Below the pieces are notes generated by a model. The model was not told the DNA's origin and searched no databases. It worked only from the letters and a program-made list of their open reading frames with translations. From Calothrix sp. FI2-JRJ7 (GTDB lineage Bacteria > Cyanobacteriota > Cyanobacteriia > Cyanobacteriales > Nostocaceae): 64,000 bases of DNA. The translations under genes and the position numbers were made by a program. The stretch is from positions 62,001 to 126,000 of the forward strand of contig JAHHGX010000068.1 of assembly GCA_019359675.1 (NCBI GenBank). Direction: 5' to 3'. Shown here piece by piece: positions 62,663 to 64,000 of this stretch; position 1 is the stretch's first letter; every line of letters starts with the position of its first letter.

Positions 62663-63025
62663 TTATTGCCCGCGCGCTTTGTGGTTGAGCGTTAAAGCCT
62701 TTATTGTTGCCGTAGTAAACAGTTTTGAAATCAAGTTGATTTGTGTTGGGATTGTAAATTGTGTAACTTGCTTGTCCTGGGGTTCTACCGACGTTTCCGA
62801 CTCGATTTCATCAGTGTTAATACGTTTATCTTTATACTCAGTAATAGCCCGATCTCCTACCACCAATCGCATTGGTTCCAAAACCTTACCACCATTCAAA
62901 CGCGGTGCAGTGCGTCCGGCAACGAGCAATCCCTTGTCAGTATTGTGATGCAGAACCCGACCAAATTTAGCAAGGTACTCGCGACACACGCAATGTTTTT
63001 CATCGTGCCAAGCCACCTGTAGCAT
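62663..63025 (-). CDS. Protein of unknown function
   Basis: The 120-residue product starts MLQVAWHDEKHCVCREYLAKFGRVLHHN and has GLLVAGRTAPRLNGGKVLEPMRLVVGDR, which reads like a real folded domain. The C-terminal 50 residues are polar and then basic. Cys12 and Cys14 could bind metal. I do not recognise the family. Overlapping ORFs on the other strand look like shadows. Confidence 0.5.
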   Translation of the reverse strand: MLQVAWHDEKHCVCREYLAKFGRVLHHNTDKGLLVAGRTAPRLNGGKVLEPMRLVVGDRAITEYKDKRINTDEIESETSVEPQDKQVTQFTIPTQINLISKLFTTATIKALTLNHKARGQ

Positions 63026-63638
63026 CAGACCGATTTTCGCTCACTTTTACCTATACTTCTAGACGACCCATAACAATCTTAAACAAAGCTACATTACCTA
63101 GAAATGAGTTACTAAAAATTTCAAGCAGACTATCCAGACATCAGAGAGAGTGTATTCTAAAATAGAAGAACTTGTTTTGAGTAACTAGGACAAAACAAAA
63201 ACATTTTACATTTGAAACGACCGCCTAATCTCATTGGTTGTTCCTGGTGCGAAACTCAAAAACGTTATGGGGATTAGCATACATTAAATTATTGTTATCG
63301 AGAGAAACCGACCAAGAAAAGAAATAATTACAACTCTTAACATTAAATCGACTACCTTTAAAAACTGGGACTAATGTCAGTTGAATGCAAGCGTATATAT
63401 AAGAACAGCAATTGGCTAAGTATTTCTCTCACAGTATAATAAAATCCCAACAGAAAAGTAGGCGGATTATTACTACGATTGCACAGTATTATTTTTTACA
63501 TATACATATGCAAGCTCAAAGTACTATATCAGCAACAATTGTTTTAATACTGCTCGGCTATTGACTTATGTTTTGCGAATCGAGAGTTATACCCTTAAAC
63601 TGTTATGGTATAAACCATTAACAGTAACTCATTAATTA
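63026..63638. other. Spacer upstream of the last gene
   Basis: About 610 bp, AT-rich. No repeat-family copy, GGCGCC or RNA gene recognised. The promoters of the two flanking divergent genes must be here. Confidence 0.35.
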
Positions 63639-64000
63639 ATGCGCTCTCGGCAAGATATTCCAGAAATATTCGCGACTTTCCTACAGTTTGAGACTGATTA
63701 CTTCAGTGGCTGGGTATGGGATGCAAAGTTGCGTCGCAGTATCCAGAATTGCTTGCTCAAATGCCCTCAAGACAAATCTGAAAATTTTTGGGCTGTTTAC
63801 TGGCACAAATCCTGGCTGACTGAGCCAAACTCTATAAATATGGGGCATTTATCTGCTTACTTACAAGAAAGCTGTTATTGGGCAGCTAAAAGAACGATGC
63901 CTCAGTTTGCTAGCGTGCAGTGTAGTTTGTCTGATTGTTTCCAAATTGCAATTGCCTCTGTCCCCAAAATTCTCAAAGCTTGTGACCCCGACTTACAGGC
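63639..64000 (+). CDS. Sigma-70-like protein, N-terminal part (runs off the window)
   Basis: An open frame from the ATG at 63639 runs to the end of the window (120 codons): MRSRQDIPEIFATFLQFETD, then WDAKLRRSIQNCLLKCPQ, FWAVYWHKSW, HLSAYLQESCYWAAKRTM and LSDCFQIAIASVPKILKA. This resembles from memory a cyanobacterial family annotated as sigma-70-like with a diverged region 2. The remaining part is outside the window, so sigma regions 3-4 cannot be checked. The role is unknown. Confidence 0.5.
   Translation, partial: MRSRQDIPEIFATFLQFETDYFSGWVWDAKLRRSIQNCLLKCPQDKSENFWAVYWHKSWLTEPNSINMGHLSAYLQESCYWAAKRTMPQFASVQCSLSDCFQIAIASVPKILKACDPDLQ

Noticed and set aside
1-64000. CRISPR array
   Set aside because: The short repeats are palindromic, irregularly spaced and lack unique spacers of even length; no cas gene is present.

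Overview
The window is chromosomal DNA of a filamentous, heterocyst-forming, nitrogen-fixing cyanobacterium (Nostocales). The evidence is photosystem I genes (psaL, psaJ, psaF), nifV-nifZ-nifT, the heterocyst regulators hetZ and patU, a tandem pair of AMIN/amidase_3 cell-wall amidases of the AmiC type used for septal perforation, solanesyl diphosphate synthase, a Tic22-like protein and a SmtA-type metallothionein. From memory, the order mreD-mreC-mreB / ssb / SIMPL / antiporter / amiC1-amiC2 / murI / sds / hetZ-patU / transglutaminase-like / remA-gmk / psaL-psaJ-psaF / tsaD ... tic22-prmC ... secF-secD / pdhB resembles one chromosomal block of Anabaena sp. PCC 7120. I could not run an alignment.

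Layout. 1-1.3 kb: an IscB/IsrB-type (RRXRR) nuclease gene interrupted by one in-frame TGA, with a structured stretch at its 5' side that looks like its guide RNA. 1.6-11.6 kb: mixed metabolism (M20 peptidase, arginine decarboxylase, NDP kinase, TerC, glutathione transferase, a 2Fe-2S protein). 11.7-13.4 kb: nifVZT. 13.6-18.2 kb: small cyanobacterial genes, a gluzincin-type HExxH protein and a hydrolase. 18.2-24.1 kb: a decayed strip holding an antitoxin with a truncated MazF-like toxin (bracketed by two near-identical 48-bp palindromes), a collapsed two-partner-secretion exoprotein, a frameshifted Ser/Thr kinase and a sensor-protein stub, with one intact class A beta-lactamase-like gene between them. 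24.3-61.7 kb: the conserved core block. 61.7-64 kb: metallothionein with a likely SmtB/ArsR operator, an unknown gene and the start of a sigma-70-like gene.

Working units visible: mreBCD with ssb diverging; amiC1-amiC2-murI for peptidoglycan; hetZ-patU (8-nt overlap) for heterocyst patterning; remA-gmk; psaF-psaJ with a strong terminator, then psaL; secD-secF (4-nt overlap); nifV-nifZ-nifT (12-nt gap, then 4-nt overlap).

Whole-window signals. The hexamer GGCGCC occurs about 110 times (about 4-5 expected at roughly 40% GC), in all three codon phases and in spacers, while the classical cyanobacterial HIP1 octamer GCGATCGC was not seen and GATC is very rare (about 14 by eye against roughly 230 expected). 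At least six families of short palindromic repeats fill the spacers, several supplying terminators, a ribosome-binding site or final codons to neighbouring genes; one copy is inserted inside another.
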